A stretch of DNA of 64,000 nucleotides from Methanolinea sp. (GCA_024518585.1 JANIHI010000002.1:124001-188000), one strand, 5' to 3'; numbered from the stretch's first letter, positions 48,590 through 58,286 are shown. A program made the numbers and translations. Notes: generated by a model not told the origin, from the sequence alone.

Positions 48590-49040
48590 GGAAGCCTATG
48601 TGGAGCTCGCGGTGTCCCGGCCGTGCCGGGTCACCGAATCATGGAGGAGCTTTATCACAGGAGAGTGGGACCGTTTCCGACGGTCCTGCTTTCCGGGTGC
48701 GTGGTGAGAGATCACCACCGGCTGACATGGTGGATCTGAGACTGGCGTTGACAGGGTGGACGTAAATCCCTCTGGATTTCCGGCCCTCATGGTGGATCGG
48801 TTTCCCGGCACCATAACGCCCCTATCAGTATCTGTTTGCGAGACAGGTCAAAAGGGAGGCAGTACTGCCCCAGAGGTCTTACTGCCTTTCCGCGAGACTG
48901 TGCCCGGACGGAAGGCCGGATGCCGACGTCCGGGGGCAAAGGTGCACGTGCATCCAGGAGAGCGATTCCTGCGATCACTGCCCGGTGTCATGCTCACGCC
49001 CGGGAGCATCAGGAGATCTCCGGATATTTCAGTCGTTCCA
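48590..49040 (+). ncRNA. Candidate structured RNA or very long leader upstream of the ribosomal operon
   Basis: Non-coding but rich in stems: GGTG.CCCGG/CCGGG.CACC (48611-48635), GGACCGT/ACGGTCC (48668-48686), GTGGTGA-GAGA-TCACCAC with a GNRA loop (48701-48718), AGGCAGTA/TACTGCCT (48857-48887), CCCGGACG/CGTCCGGG (48903-48934) and ATGCTC/GAGCAT (48990-49009). It has its own TATA. Either a free ncRNA of about 400-450 bases or the leader of the rpl3 operon. It lacks the conserved cores of RNase P RNA and the 7S RNA. Ends are estimates. Confidence 0.45.
49022..49028 (+). promoter_or_regulatory. Possible proximal TATA of rpl3
   Basis: GGATATT, 84-90 bases before the rpl3 ATG. If used, transcription would begin near 49050, directly before the hairpin at 49060-49079. 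Confidence 0.35.
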
Positions 49041-49059
49041 TCGTAGGCGCAGAAAACCA

Positions 49060-49079
49060 GGACCGGGAAACCCCGGTCC
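49060..49079 (+). promoter_or_regulatory. Strong hairpin in the rpl3 leader
   Basis: GGACCGGG-AAAC-CCCGGTCC, eight GC-rich pairs, ending 32 bases before ATG 49112. A candidate binding site for a regulatory ribosomal protein controlling the whole operon. Confidence 0.45.
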
Positions 49080-49111
49080 GGTTGACGAACAGGTGCAGGA
49101 TTGATAGAACC

Positions 49112-50125
49112 ATGCCCAAGATTAACAAGCCACGTAAGGGATCCCTCGCGTATAGCCCCCGAAAGAGGGCTAAGAGCCCGGTGCCTCGGTACCAGTCATG
49201 GCCTCTCTACCAGGGGGACCCTGTACTCCAGGGTTTCGCCGGTTACAAGGTGGGCATGACCCACGTGATCATGGTCGATGACCACAAGAACAGTCCGACA
49301 GAGGGCAAGGACATCATGGTCCCTGTCACCGTGGTCGAGACACCGGCCATGAAGGTTGCCGCGATACGGGCATACACAAGGGACTCCTATGGAAGGCACC
49401 CCCTCACGGAAGTGTGGGCGGGTGAGCTTGACAGGGCGCTTGAGAAACGGATCACGCTGCCCAGGGAGTACGATGGTTCCGCGGCCATGGCGGCCATAAA
49501 GGACGCGATCTCCCGGGGAGCCGTCGAGGAACTCTTTGCCGTCATGCACACCATGCCCTACCAGGTCTCGGGAGTGCCCAAGAAGGTCCCCGAGCTCATG
49601 GAGATCCGGGTCGCGGGCGGGACCGTCCCTCAGCAGCTGGAGTTCCTTGCCGGACTCCTTGGAAAGGAAGTCCACCTCAAGAACATCATCCAGCCCGGTG
49701 CCTATGCCGACATCACGGCAGTGACGACCGGTAAAGGGACGCAGGGCCCTGTCAAGCGGTGGGGGATCAAGCTCCGCAAGAGGAAGCACGCGCGGGGTGG
49801 CAAGAAGAGGCACGTGGGGAACCTCGGGCCCTGGAACCCCCACCACGTGCGCTGGCAGGTCCCCCAGATGGGCCAGATGGGGTACCAGCAGCGGACCGAG
49901 TTCAACAAGAGGATCCTCAGGATTGGTGACGATGGAGCCGAGATCTGTCCACAAGGAGGTTTCCTCCATTACGGAGTCGTGAGAAACCCGTACGTCCTGA
50001 TCAAGGGGTCGATCCCGGGACCCGTCAAGCGCCTCGTGCGGATCCGCCCGGCCATCCGCCAGGGAGAGCACGTGGTACGACAGCCTGCGATCGAGTTCGT
50101 GAGCACGGAGAGCAAGCAGGGGTGA
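49112..50125 (+). CDS. rpl3: Ribosomal protein uL3
   Basis: Large-subunit assembly protein near the peptidyl transferase centre; first gene of the long operon. 337 residues from ATG 49112 ([20 protein letters not shown]). The frame is open 92 codons upstream but that part lacks protein character. Typical [20 protein letters not shown] and the tryptophan-finger region [19 protein letters not shown] are present. Confidence 0.97.
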   Translation: MPKINKPRKGSLAYSPRKRAKSPVPRYQSWPLYQGDPVLQGFAGYKVGMTHVIMVDDHKNSPTEGKDIMVPVTVVETPAMKVAAIRAYTRDSYGRHPLTEVWAGELDRALEKRITLPREYDGSAAMAAIKDAISRGAVEELFAVMHTMPYQVSGVPKKVPELMEIRVAGGTVPQQLEFLAGLLGKEVHLKNIIQPGAYADITAVTTGKGTQGPVKRWGIKLRKRKHARGGKKRHVGNLGPWNPHHVRWQVPQMGQMGYQQRTEFNKRILRIGDDGAEICPQGGFLHYGVVRNPYVLIKGSIPGPVKRLVRIRPAIRQGEHVVRQPAIEFVSTESKQG

Positions 50126-50132
50126 TGCAGAC

Positions 50133-50894
50133 ATGAAGGCACAGGTTATCTCACTCGATGGGTCAGTGACACGCGAGCTCGAGCTCCCCGACGTGTTTGG
50201 GGAGGAGTTCCGCCCTGACCTCATCAGGAAGGCCGTCATTGCTCTCCAGAGCACGCGGCGCCAGCCCCACGGAACCTATCCCTACGCAGGGATACTCTCG
50301 TCGGCACACAGCTGGGGGTCGGGCCGGGGGGTTGCCCAGGTCCCGCGGATAAAGGGAGGGTCCCGGGCGGCAAAGATCCCGCAGGCCAAAGGGGGACGGG
50401 AGGCCCATCCCCCCGTCGTCCAGAAAGTGATCGTCCGCCAGATCAATAAAAAAGAGAAACGGAAGGCGTTCCGATCGGCTTTGGCTGCAACGGCACGCGA
50501 AGAACTCGTCAGGGCCCGCGGGCATGTCTTTTCAGCCCCCGTCCCGGTCATATTCGAGGACCGGTTCGAGGAGCTGAAAAAGACGAGCGAGATCACAGCT
50601 GCCCTTGCCGCTGCAGGCGTCCTTGAGGATGTCATGAAGGCAAAGGCGAGCAGGAAAGTCCGTGCAGGACGGGGAAAGATGAGGGGTCGGCGCTACAAGC
50701 AGAAGAAGAGCCTCCTCATCGTCACGGGAAACACGCCTCTCCTCGCCGCTGGAAACCTCCCCGGCGTCGATGTCGCCACGGTCGACCAGCTCAACTGCGA
50801 GCTCCTCGCCCCGGGAACCCATCCAGGGAGGCTCACTGTGTGGACCGAGAGTGCAATCGCCAGGCTGGGAGGTGACATCGAGAAATGGTGCTGA
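50133..50894 (+). CDS. rpl4: Ribosomal protein uL4
   Basis: Lines the exit tunnel. 253 residues, archaeal size. Tunnel loop SAHSWGSGRGVAQVPRIKGG and the C-terminal GRGKMRGRRYKQKKSLLIV are conserved. Seven bases after rpl3; overlaps rpl23 by 10 bases. uL4 autoregulates the S10 operon in bacteria, which makes the leader hairpin here worth noting. Confidence 0.97.
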   Translation: MKAQVISLDGSVTRELELPDVFGEEFRPDLIRKAVIALQSTRRQPHGTYPYAGILSSAHSWGSGRGVAQVPRIKGGSRAAKIPQAKGGREAHPPVVQKVIVRQINKKEKRKAFRSALAATAREELVRARGHVFSAPVPVIFEDRFEELKKTSEITAALAAAGVLEDVMKAKASRKVRAGRGKMRGRRYKQKKSLLIVTGNTPLLAAGNLPGVDVATVDQLNCELLAPGTHPGRLTVWTESAIARLGGDIEKWC

Positions 50895-51133
50895 AGTACC
50901 CCTTCGTCACGGAAAAGGCCATGATGATGCTCGAGAACCAGAACAAGCTCCAGTTTATCGTGGATACCAAAGCCACCAAGAAGGAGATCAAGAAGGAGAT
51001 CGAGCGGGCCTTTGAACAGGAAGTCACCGATGTGTCCACGATGATGACCATGGATGGCAAGAAAAAGGCAGTGATCAGCTTTGCGAACGAGAAAGCGGCC
51101 GAGGAGATCCTCTCCCGGCTGGGCATCATGTAG
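50885..51133 (+). CDS. rpl23: Ribosomal protein uL23
   Basis: Exit-site protein that docks SRP and other nascent-chain factors. 82 residues: MVLKYPFVTEKAMMMLENQN start and the standard archaeal beta-alpha fold. Start overlaps the rpl4 3' end. Confidence 0.96.
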   Translation: MVLKYPFVTEKAMMMLENQNKLQFIVDTKATKKEIKKEIERAFEQEVTDVSTMMTMDGKKKAVISFANEKAAEEILSRLGIM

Positions 51134-51142
51134 GTGGGGAGA

Positions 51143-51859
51143 ATGGGACATCGCATAACCACACAGAGCCGGGGAAAGGGAGGGCCGACCTACCGTGCGC
51201 CCTCCCACAGGTATAAGGCCGCATTACGGCACGTGAACAGCACACAGGGGGTAGTCCGCGGGGTCATCGAGGACATCGAGCACGACCCTGCCCGCCACGC
51301 ACCCCTTGCCCTCGTCCGGCTGGAGAACGGAACAAAGGTCTTCATGCTCGTTACAGAGGGCATGGGTGTCGGTGACACCGTCTCCTGGGGAGAAGGGGCC
51401 GAGGTCAGGAACGGGAACACCCTTCCCCTCTCGGAGATACCTGCCGGGACGTTCATCTGCAACATCGAGGCCCAGCCTAACGACGGTGGCAAGTTCGTCC
51501 GGTCAGGTGGCGTCCAGGCAGTCGTCGTGGACAGGACCGAGGACCGCGTCGGGGTGACGATGCCGAGCGGGAAGACCAAGTGGTTCAACAGCCGCTGCCG
51601 GGCGACCATCGGGATCGTTGCCGGGGGAGGCAGGGGTGAAAAGCCCTTCGTCAAGGCCGGCAAGAAGTACCACAAGATGAAGAACACAGCGTCCAACTGG
51701 CCACGCGTGAGGGGTGTTGCAATGAACGTTATCGATCACCCGTTCGGCGGGGGAGGCCACCAGCACGCAGGAAGGCCCAAGACCATTGCCCGCGGTACTC
51801 CGCCGGGAAGGGCCGTCGGTCACATGGCAGCGAGGAGAACGGGGCTTTCAAAGAAGTGA
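51143..51859 (+). CDS. rpl2: Ribosomal protein uL2
   Basis: Core protein needed for peptidyl transfer. 238 residues from ATG 51143 with GGTGGGGAG just upstream (three further in-frame codons are not used). Conserved MGHRITTQSRGKGGPTYRAP and the C-terminal VAMNVIDHPFGGGGHQH carrying the functionally important histidine. Confidence 0.97.
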   Translation: MGHRITTQSRGKGGPTYRAPSHRYKAALRHVNSTQGVVRGVIEDIEHDPARHAPLALVRLENGTKVFMLVTEGMGVGDTVSWGEGAEVRNGNTLPLSEIPAGTFICNIEAQPNDGGKFVRSGGVQAVVVDRTEDRVGVTMPSGKTKWFNSRCRATIGIVAGGGRGEKPFVKAGKKYHKMKNTASNWPRVRGVAMNVIDHPFGGGGHQHAGRPKTIARGTPPGRAVGHMAARRTGLSKK

Positions 51860-51869
51860 GTGATCAGAT

Positions 51870-52283
51870 ATGGCAAAAAAGACACAGAAGAGACTTCCCA
51901 GGCGGCGGGAGGAGTTTACCTACCGTGGCTTCCGCCTGGACGACCTGCGGGCAATGGGCAGGTCTGAGCTCGTCCCGGTCGTCCCCTCGCGGGTCAGGCG
52001 CAAGCTGGCCCGTGGCCTCACGCGGGGGGAGGAACACCTCCTCGCCCAGTTCAGGAAAGGAGAGGGGGTCATCCGGACCCATCTCCGCGACATGGTCGTC
52101 ATGCCCGAGATGGTGGGACGAAGTGTCGAGATCCACAACGGGAAAGAGTTCGTGAAGGTCGAGATCATGCCCGAATCCCTCTTCCACTACCTGGGTGAGT
52201 TCGCCCTGACGAGGAAGAAGGTGACACACGGGAGTGCCGGTATCGGTGCGACCCGGTCGAGTAAGTACGTACCGCTGAAGTGA
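51870..52283 (+). CDS. rps19: Ribosomal protein uS19
   Basis: Small-subunit head protein. 137 residues, with the archaeal N-terminal extension ([18 protein letters not shown]) and the conserved core [24 protein letters not shown] overlaps the start of rpl22. Confidence 0.96.
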   Translation: MAKKTQKRLPRRREEFTYRGFRLDDLRAMGRSELVPVVPSRVRRKLARGLTRGEEHLLAQFRKGEGVIRTHLRDMVVMPEMVGRSVEIHNGKEFVKVEIMPESLFHYLGEFALTRKKVTHGSAGIGATRSSKYVPLK

Positions 52284-52750
52284 TGGAGATGGCAAGGACA
52301 CTCTATTCCCGCGAATACACGGGCGATACCTACGCCAGGGGCAAGGTCAATGAGATCCAGATCTCCCCCAAGCATGCGATAGAGATCGCGTCTTTCATCA
52401 GGAACAAGAAGACCTCTGACGTCATCTCCTACCTCGAGCAGGTCATCGAGGGGAAGAAGGCCATCCCCTTCCGCAGGTTCAACCGCAAGGTCGCCCACAA
52501 GAGGGGCCTTGACGGCTGGGACGCGGGGAGATACCCCAAGAAAGCGTCCGCGGCCTACATCCGCCTCCTCCACTCGGTCATAAAGAACGCCGAGTACCTC
52601 GGTCTCGACACCGAGAACCTCGAGATCGTGCATGCCGCGGCCAACAGGGGACGGGCTTTCCGGGGGATATTCCCCCGTGCCATGGGCCGGGCCACACCCA
52701 AGCGAAAGGAGACCGTGAACATCGAGATCGTGGTCAGGGAAGTGCAGTAA
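52283..52750 (+). CDS. rpl22: Ribosomal protein uL22
   Basis: Exit-tunnel protein. 155 residues from ATG 52283; GTG 52280 or ATG 52289 ([13 protein letters not shown]) are alternatives, and the last gives the usual family N-terminus. Conserved [19 protein letters not shown] and the tunnel loop [20 protein letters not shown]. Its TAA overlaps the rps3 ATG by one base. Confidence 0.95.
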   Translation: MEMARTLYSREYTGDTYARGKVNEIQISPKHAIEIASFIRNKKTSDVISYLEQVIEGKKAIPFRRFNRKVAHKRGLDGWDAGRYPKKASAAYIRLLHSVIKNAEYLGLDTENLEIVHAAANRGRAFRGIFPRAMGRATPKRKETVNIEIVVREVQ

Positions 52751-53466
52751 TGGCTGTAGAGAGAAAGTTCGTTGCAGAAGGTGTGCGCAGGGCCCGCGTG
52801 GAGAAACACCTCAAGAAGGAGCTGAAACGTGCGGGGTATGGTGGAATGGACCTGCAGCGCACCCCCCTTGGTACCCAGGTCACAATCTTTGCCGAGAAGC
52901 CCGGGATCGTCATCGGGAAGGGCGGGAAGCTCGTCCGTCAGCTCACCCAGGACCTTGCAACCGATTTCGCGGTCGAATCACCCCAGATCGACGTGCAGCA
53001 GGTACCCAACCCGAGCTTCAACGCCCAGATCATGGCAGAACGCCTTGCAAACGCCCTTGAACGCGGCTGGTACTTCAGGAAGGCAGGCCAGAGCATCATC
53101 CGGCGGGTCATGGACGCCGGTGCACTGGGATGCGAGGTCGTCATCGCCGGCAAGCTCACCGGTGCCCGGGCAAGGGTGCAGAAGTTCACCGATGGGTACA
53201 TCAAGCACTGCGGTGAGCCTGTCAACACGATCGTTGAGAAGGGGTATGCCGTCGCGGTCAAGAAGCTCGGCGTGATCGGCGTCCAGGTCAAGATCATTCC
53301 TGCCGGTGCAAAGATCCCCGACCATTTCGAGGTCACAGCAAAGAGGGAGAAACCCCAAAAGAGCGTCGAGGTGCCGGTTGTCACGGTCGGAGAGGATATC
53401 GTTGACGAAGAGATACCGCCCGAACCCGACGAGTTCGACGAGGAAGACCTTCTTCGGAGGAAGTGA
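52750..53466 (+). CDS. rps3: Ribosomal protein uS3
   Basis: mRNA entry-site protein. 238 residues. KH domain with the GxxG-type loop IGKGGKLVRQL (about 57-67) and C-terminal domain GALGCEVVIAGKLTGARA. An acidic tail (EEIPPEPDEFDEEDLLRRK) is an archaeal trait. Confidence 0.97.
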   Translation: MAVERKFVAEGVRRARVEKHLKKELKRAGYGGMDLQRTPLGTQVTIFAEKPGIVIGKGGKLVRQLTQDLATDFAVESPQIDVQQVPNPSFNAQIMAERLANALERGWYFRKAGQSIIRRVMDAGALGCEVVIAGKLTGARARVQKFTDGYIKHCGEPVNTIVEKGYAVAVKKLGVIGVQVKIIPAGAKIPDHFEVTAKREKPQKSVEVPVVTVGEDIVDEEIPPEPDEFDEEDLLRRK

Positions 53467-53468
53467 GA

Positions 53469-53678
53469 ATGGCCATATTCAGAGCCCGTGACGTACGACA
53501 GCTCTCTGACGTCGAGCTCTCGGAGCAGATGGAGAAACTCCGGATCGAGTTGATCCAGCACTACGGGAAGGTGAGTGCAGGGGGTTCCACCGAGAACCCC
53601 GGGCGGATCAGGGAACTGCGCCGGACGATTGCCCGGATGAAGACCGAGGCAAACAGCAGGAGACGCGGACTGAAATGA
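53469..53678 (+). CDS. rpl29: Ribosomal protein uL29
   Basis: 69 residues from ATG 53469, two helices (DVRQLSDVELSEQMEKLRIE; NPGRIRELRRTIARMKTE). Two bases after the rps3 stop; ATGA overlap with rnp1. Confidence 0.96.
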   Translation: MAIFRARDVRQLSDVELSEQMEKLRIELIQHYGKVSAGGSTENPGRIRELRRTIARMKTEANSRRRGLK

Positions 53679-53959
53679 TCTCTCCCCGGAACATCGCACG
53701 GCACGAGTTAATCGGCCTGGATGTCCTGGTGGTCGAGGCGAGCAACCCTGCGCTTCGTGGCCTCTCGGGACGGATTATCGATGAGACCAGGAATACCCTC
53801 GTTATCCGGGGTGACCGGGGAGAAAAGAGAGTCCCCAAGGACCGGACAAGGTTCCGGGTCACCCTCCCTGATGGTATCCTGGTGGAGATAGACGGTTCCG
53901 TACTGGTCATGGCACCTGAAAAGAGGATCAACGGAATTCACAAGACCAGAGGGAAATAA
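53675..53959 (+). CDS. rnp1: Rnp1, RNase P protein component 1 (Rpp29/Pop4)
   Basis: Protein subunit of archaeal RNase P, acting with Rpp21 on the specificity part of the RNA. 94 residues, Sm-like barrel: [33 protein letters not shown]. It lies between rpl29 and rps17, its conserved archaeal position; the SUI1 gene found here in some archaea is absent. Confidence 0.95.
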   Translation: MISPRNIARHELIGLDVLVVEASNPALRGLSGRIIDETRNTLVIRGDRGEKRVPKDRTRFRVTLPDGILVEIDGSVLVMAPEKRINGIHKTRGK

Positions 53960-54285
53960 TGGCAAGAAACATCGGATTGAGCGTCAAGCCTCCGGAAAAG
54001 GAGTGCAAGGACGCATACTGTCCGTTTCACGGCACTTTACCGGTGCGCGGCCAGGTGATCACCGGTAAAGTCGTGAGCGACCGGATGACAGGAACGGTGG
54101 TGGTAGAGCGGGCATACCTGCACTACGTGGGCAAATACAACCGCTACGAGAAGCGGAACAGCAAGATCCATGCCCACAACCCGCCCTGCATTCAGGCGAA
54201 GACCGGTGATACCGTGCGCATCGCTGAGTGCAGGCCGCTCTCCAAGACCACCACCTACGTCGTGGTGGAGGTGCAGCCATCATGA
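53959..54285 (+). CDS. rps17: Ribosomal protein uS17
   Basis: 108 residues, archaeal form with N-terminal CxxxxCPFHG ([12 protein letters not shown]), OB-fold core [19 protein letters not shown] and IHAHNPPC. Overlaps rnp1 by one base and rpl14 by four. Confidence 0.96.
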   Translation: MARNIGLSVKPPEKECKDAYCPFHGTLPVRGQVITGKVVSDRMTGTVVVERAYLHYVGKYNRYEKRNSKIHAHNPPCIQAKTGDTVRIAECRPLSKTTTYVVVEVQPS

Positions 54286-54680
54286 AGGCAAAGCAGTCGA
54301 AAATTCCGCGTGCTCTCTCGACCGGGACACGGATGATTTGCGCCGATAATACCGGTGCCAGGGAAGTCCAGATCGTCTCTGTGTTCGGGTACCACGGTGT
54401 CCGGAGACGCCAGCCCAAGATGGGCCTCGGGGACATCGCGACCGTGAGCGTCAAGAAGGGGACACCTGACATGCGCCGCAAACTGGTCCGTGCAGTCGTG
54501 ATCCGGCAGAAGAAAGAGATGCGCAGGCCAAACGGCATCCGCATCAGTTTCGAGGACAACGCGGTCGTCATCGTTGATGACAAGAACGAGCCACGCGGGA
54601 CAGAGATCAAGGGCCCGGTTGCACGGGAAGTGGCAGAGCGGTTCCCCAAGATCGGCTCCATGGCCACCATCATTGTGTGA
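54282..54680 (+). CDS. rpl14: Ribosomal protein uL14
   Basis: 132 residues from ATG 54282 (ATGA overlap). Conserved [20 protein letters not shown] and [18 protein letters not shown]. Interface protein bridging the subunits. Confidence 0.97.
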   Translation: MKAKQSKIPRALSTGTRMICADNTGAREVQIVSVFGYHGVRRRQPKMGLGDIATVSVKKGTPDMRRKLVRAVVIRQKKEMRRPNGIRISFEDNAVVIVDDKNEPRGTEIKGPVAREVAERFPKIGSMATIIV

Positions 54681-54690
54681 GGGAGAGGCA

Positions 54691-55059
54691 ATGGTCCGAA
54701 TCGAGAGTAAACAACCAAGAAAGCAGAGGAAGGCCGTTTACACCGCACCTGCCCATGCCCGGAGCCGCTTCCTGCGAGCACCACTGGCGCCGACACTCCG
54801 CGAGCAGTACAAGCGCCGGAGTGTCCGCGTCATCGTTGGTGATACTGTCAAGGTCATGCGGGGAGAGTCGGCAGGAACAGAGGGGCTTGTCGATGCCGTG
54901 GACACCAAGAGGTCGATGATCGTCGTCCAGGGTGTCTCGGTGAACAAGGCGGATGGAACAGAGATGCCGCGACCCGTCCCGGCCTCGAACGTCCAGGTCA
55001 CCAAGCTGAACCTCAAGGATCCCAAGAGGGCAGAAGCCCTCGGGGGGGAGGGTGAGTAA
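54691..55059 (+). CDS. rpl24: Ribosomal protein uL24
   Basis: 122 residues. Archaeal N-terminal extension (ESKQPRKQRKAVYTAP) and KOW motif VIVGDTVKVMRGESAGTEG. GGGAGAGGCA ribosome site; overlaps rps4e by one base. Confidence 0.96.
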   Translation: MVRIESKQPRKQRKAVYTAPAHARSRFLRAPLAPTLREQYKRRSVRVIVGDTVKVMRGESAGTEGLVDAVDTKRSMIVVQGVSVNKADGTEMPRPVPASNVQVTKLNLKDPKRAEALGGEGE

Positions 55060-55784
55060 TGTCAGACCACCTTAAAAGGCTCAATGCACCGGATTCATGG
55101 CACGTGGCCAAGAAGACGGAGAAGTTCATCACAAAGACCTCTCCTGGTCCGCACAATGCCAACGCGATGCCGATAGCCGTCTGGCTCCGCGACCACATGC
55201 ACTTTGCGGCTAATACAAAGGAGGTCAGGCAGATCCTCCACCAGAAAGATGTCATCGTGAACGGGAGGCCCTGCCGGAACCCCCGGATGGGAATCGGTAT
55301 CTTTGATATCATCTCGATCCCCCGGATCGGCAAGCATTACCGTATCCTCCGTGACAAGAAAGGCCGGCACAAGACCATCGAGATCGACAGCGAGGCGGCA
55401 AAAACCCGGCTCGCGAAGGTCAGGAACAAGACGATCGTCCCCGGTGGCCGTGTCCAGCTGAACCTGAGGTTTGGGGCAAACGTGCTTGCCGACAACACGT
55501 ACAAGCCCGGTGACTCGGTCGTCCTCTCGCTTGAACCCGAGAACCGGTTTGCAATCCTTGACCATTTCCCGTTTGCCGTCGGTAACATGGCGATGGTGAT
55601 TGGTGGAAAGCATTCCGGGAAGGTCGCGCGTATCGTCGGGATAGAGAAGGTCCCCGGCAGCGTGCCGAACCGCGTCATCCTCGAGGACCCCTCCGATGGG
55701 AGCCGTTTCGAGACGATCGACGAGTACATCTACATGGTTGGGCGCGGGGAACCGGCCCTCAAGGAATGGGGGATTGAGGAATGA
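55059..55784 (+). CDS. rps4e: Ribosomal protein eS4
   Basis: 241 residues, archaeal/eukaryotic S4e with S4-like domain (IAVWLRDHMHFAANTKEVRQ), central domain and C-terminal KOW (MVIGGKHSGKVARIVGIEKV). ATGA overlap with rpl5. Confidence 0.96.
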   Translation: MSDHLKRLNAPDSWHVAKKTEKFITKTSPGPHNANAMPIAVWLRDHMHFAANTKEVRQILHQKDVIVNGRPCRNPRMGIGIFDIISIPRIGKHYRILRDKKGRHKTIEIDSEAAKTRLAKVRNKTIVPGGRVQLNLRFGANVLADNTYKPGDSVVLSLEPENRFAILDHFPFAVGNMAMVIGGKHSGKVARIVGIEKVPGSVPNRVILEDPSDGSRFETIDEYIYMVGRGEPALKEWGIEE

Positions 55785-56287
55785 ACCCGATGCGCGAGAT
55801 ATTCGTCGAGAAAGTCGTCGTCCACATGGGCGTTGGCGAGGCAGGCGACAAGCTGACGCGGGCTATCGAGCTCTTGCGGACAATCACCGGGAATACCCCT
55901 GTCCGGAGCAATGCCAAGCGTACGAACGTCTCGTTTGGGATCAGGAAGGGAGCCCCCATTAGCTGCCGCGTCACGCTGCGGGGCAGGAAGGCCCAGGAAT
56001 TCCTCTCCATTGCACTCGATATCGTGGACAGGAAGATATCCCGGGGCCAGCTGGACAGGTGGGGCAACTTCTCCTTCGGGATTGAAGAGCACACCGACTT
56101 CCCGGGAATGAGTTATGACCCCCAGGTAGGGATTTACGGGATGGACATCAATGTCGTGCTCGCCCGCCGGGGGATACGGATCGCACGCCGTTCGACTGAG
56201 CAGCGCCGTCTCCCCTCCAAGCAGCGCGTCACGCCCGATGATGCCGTCTCCTACCTGAAACAGGCCCACAGCGTGGAGGTGTACTGA
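55781..56287 (+). CDS. rpl5: Ribosomal protein uL5
   Basis: 168 residues, binds 5S r[31 protein letters not shown] and [20 protein letters not shown] are conserved. One-base overlap with rps14. Confidence 0.97.
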   Translation: MNPMREIFVEKVVVHMGVGEAGDKLTRAIELLRTITGNTPVRSNAKRTNVSFGIRKGAPISCRVTLRGRKAQEFLSIALDIVDRKISRGQLDRWGNFSFGIEEHTDFPGMSYDPQVGIYGMDINVVLARRGIRIARRSTEQRRLPSKQRVTPDDAVSYLKQAHSVEVY

Positions 56288-56442
56288 TGGGAGGAGAGAG
56301 AACCAAGGTCTTCGGCCGCGGTGCACACGAGTGCAAGATATGCGGCCGCAAGCAGGCCCTCGTGCGGCGGTACAACATCATGTTCTGCCGCCAGTGTTTC
56401 CGGGAATGGGCACACAAGATGGGCTTTAAGAAGATGAACTAG
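56287..56442 (+). CDS. rps14: Ribosomal protein uS14, zinc-binding form
   Basis: 51 residues, starting [20 protein letters not shown] and ending MGFKKMN. Zinc cysteines C16, C19, C34, C37 are all present. ATG overlaps the rpl5 stop (TGATG), TAG at 56440-56442. Confidence 0.95.
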   Translation: MGGERTKVFGRGAHECKICGRKQALVRRYNIMFCRQCFREWAHKMGFKKMN

Positions 56443-56454
56443 GGGGCAGGTCCG

Positions 56455-56847
56455 ATGGCAAGACTCAATACAATCGCTGATGGCATGTGTGCCCTCAAGA
56501 ACGCGGCAGACGGCGGGAAAGCCTCGGTCGTCATCGAGCCGGCAAGCAAGCTCCTGGGTGCGATGTTCCGCATCATGCAGGAGGCAGGCTATATCAATGG
56601 CTTCGAGTACGTCGAGGATGGCCGAGGGGGCCAGTTCCGGGTTCACCTCAGCGGCAGGATTAACCGCTGCGGTGCGATTACCCCCCGCTATTCTGTCCGG
56701 CTCGATGAACTCGAATACTGGGAGACCCAGTTCCTCCCCGGCAAGAACTTTGGCATCCTCATCCTCTCCACGTCCCGTGGCGTCATCACGCACGAACAGG
56801 CACGGCGTGAGGGTGTCGGGGGAGAACTCCTGGGGTATGTTTACTGA
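56455..56847 (+). CDS. rps8: Ribosomal protein uS8
   Basis: 130 residues. N-terminal [20 protein letters not shown] and the C-terminal [29 protein letters not shown] rRNA-binding motif are clear. Confidence 0.97.
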   Translation: MARLNTIADGMCALKNAADGGKASVVIEPASKLLGAMFRIMQEAGYINGFEYVEDGRGGQFRVHLSGRINRCGAITPRYSVRLDELEYWETQFLPGKNFGILILSTSRGVITHEQARREGVGGELLGYVY

Positions 56848-56872
56848 AGAAAGCGAGGGGTGAATCAGAAAA

Positions 56873-57397
56873 ATGGCAACAGAACGAAAGGTAACCATTC
56901 CCAGCGGGGTCAAAGTGGAGGTTGACGGCCCGACAGTACGGGTGACGGGACCCAAAGGCCAGCTGGAAAGGACATTCCGCTACCCCCAGATCTCCCTTGC
57001 ACTCGCGGACAACCAGCTGGTGATATCCACTCCTGCTGACCGGAAGAGGACCGTGGCAATGGTGGGGACGATCCAGGCACACGTCCGGAACATGGTCAGG
57101 GGTGTGACCGAGGGCTTTGAGTACCGCATGAAGGTGGTCTACAGCCATTTCCCGATCCAGCTCAAGCTGGCGGAAAACCGGCTCGAGATCAACAACTTCC
57201 TCGGGGAGAAAAAGCCCCGGTATGCCCAGATAGTCCCCGGAGTGACGGCAAAAGTCGGAAACGACGAGATCGTCCTCTCGGGGATCGACCGCGAGAAGCT
57301 GGGGATAACCTCTGCCAACATCGAGTTTGCGACCAAGATAAAGTACCGGGACCCCCGCATCTTCCAGGACGGGATATACAGGGTCCAGAGGGGGTAA
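56873..57397 (+). CDS. rpl6: Ribosomal protein uL6
   Basis: 174 residues, two related domains; conserved VKVEVDGPTVRVTGPKGQLE and PRYAQIVPGVTAKVGNDEIV. 25 bases after rps8 with AGAAAAATGG at the start. Confidence 0.96.
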   Translation: MATERKVTIPSGVKVEVDGPTVRVTGPKGQLERTFRYPQISLALADNQLVISTPADRKRTVAMVGTIQAHVRNMVRGVTEGFEYRMKVVYSHFPIQLKLAENRLEINNFLGEKKPRYAQIVPGVTAKVGNDEIVLSGIDREKLGITSANIEFATKIKYRDPRIFQDGIYRVQRG

Positions 57398-57403
57398 GAG
57401 ACC

Positions 57404-57841
57404 ATGGTCGACGATAGGTTACGCGCAATCCGGGTACGGTCGCAGAAGTCGGCCCGGTTCAAGCGCGACGGTTTCGGAAAGAAGAAACAGCTGGCAGACA
57501 CTTGGAGGAGACCACGGGGCCTCCACAACAAGCAGAGAATCCAGAAGAAGGCAAAGGGACCGCTTCCCACACCCGGGTACGGCAGTCCCCTGGCAGCACG
57601 GGGCCTGCACCCCAGCGGGTACAGGGACGTGCTGGTCCACAACCCCGCGGACCTCGAGGGCCTTGAACCCGCTCAGGACGCCATCCGGATCGCGGCCGGC
57701 GTTGGGGCAAAGAAGCGTGCCCTGATCCAGGAGAAGGCAGTCCAGGCAGGCCTCAAGGTGCTGAACCTCCGCGAGAAGAAGCCTGGGGAGGAACCGGCAC
57801 CCGTGGAAGAGGCCCGACCACAGGAGGACGATGATGACTGA
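57404..57841 (+). CDS. rpl32e: Ribosomal protein eL32
   Basis: 145 residues. Core [19 protein letters not shown] and [25 protein letters not shown] is typical. It ends in an acidic tail ([11 protein letters not shown]). Overlaps rpl19e by 11 bases. Confidence 0.95.
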   Translation: MVDDRLRAIRVRSQKSARFKRDGFGKKKQLADTWRRPRGLHNKQRIQKKAKGPLPTPGYGSPLAARGLHPSGYRDVLVHNPADLEGLEPAQDAIRIAAGVGAKKRALIQEKAVQAGLKVLNLREKKPGEEPAPVEEARPQEDDDD

Positions 57842-58286
57842 CCTGGCAACAAGGAGGCGGATAGCAGCATCCCTGCTCAAGTGTGGGGTGAACAGGGTAT
57901 GGTTTGACCCCGAGCGGCTCTCCGATATCCAGAACGCGATCTCCCGCGAGGACGTCAGGAAGCTCATCGAGGAGGGTGCGATCGTCGCCCGCCAGGTCAG
58001 GGGCAACAGCAGGGGGAGAGCCCGTGCCCTGATGGCCAAGAGGTCATACGGTCACTGCAAGGGACCTGGCAGGCGCAAGGGGGCAATCGGTGCGAGGAAT
58101 CCACATAAACGCCAGTGGATCAAGAAGATCCGGGCGCTCCGGAGGACACTTGCCGAGCTCCGCGACAGTGGGGAGCTAGCCCCGCACCTCTACCGGGTCC
58201 TCTACCGGCAGGCGGCCGGGGGCCAGTTCCGGAGCGTGGGACACCTCAGGGCACACCTGGCAGTCATCACAGGGAGGGCGAGGTAA
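57831..58286 (+). CDS. rpl19e: Ribosomal protein eL19
   Basis: 151 residues from ATG 57831 (or the next ATG, 57834). Long basic helices; [20 protein letters not shown] and [20 protein letters not shown] are conserved. Confidence 0.95.
   Translation: MMTDLATRRRIAASLLKCGVNRVWFDPERLSDIQNAISREDVRKLIEEGAIVARQVRGNSRGRARALMAKRSYGHCKGPGRRKGAIGARNPHKRQWIKKIRALRRTLAELRDSGELAPHLYRVLYRQAAGGQFRSVGHLRAHLAVITGRAR

Noticed and set aside
48571-49111. RNase P RNA gene in the rpl3 upstream region
   Set aside because: I looked for the conserved core elements (GAGGAAAGUCC-like region I and ACAGAA...GCUUAU-like region V). Only a loose GAGGAAGCC near 48588-48596 is present and no region V, so the label is not supported.
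48836-49111. N-terminal extension of uL3
   Set aside because: The frame is open but encodes Arg/Gly-rich sequence without protein character, and [10 protein letters not shown] at 49112 is the standard uL3 start.
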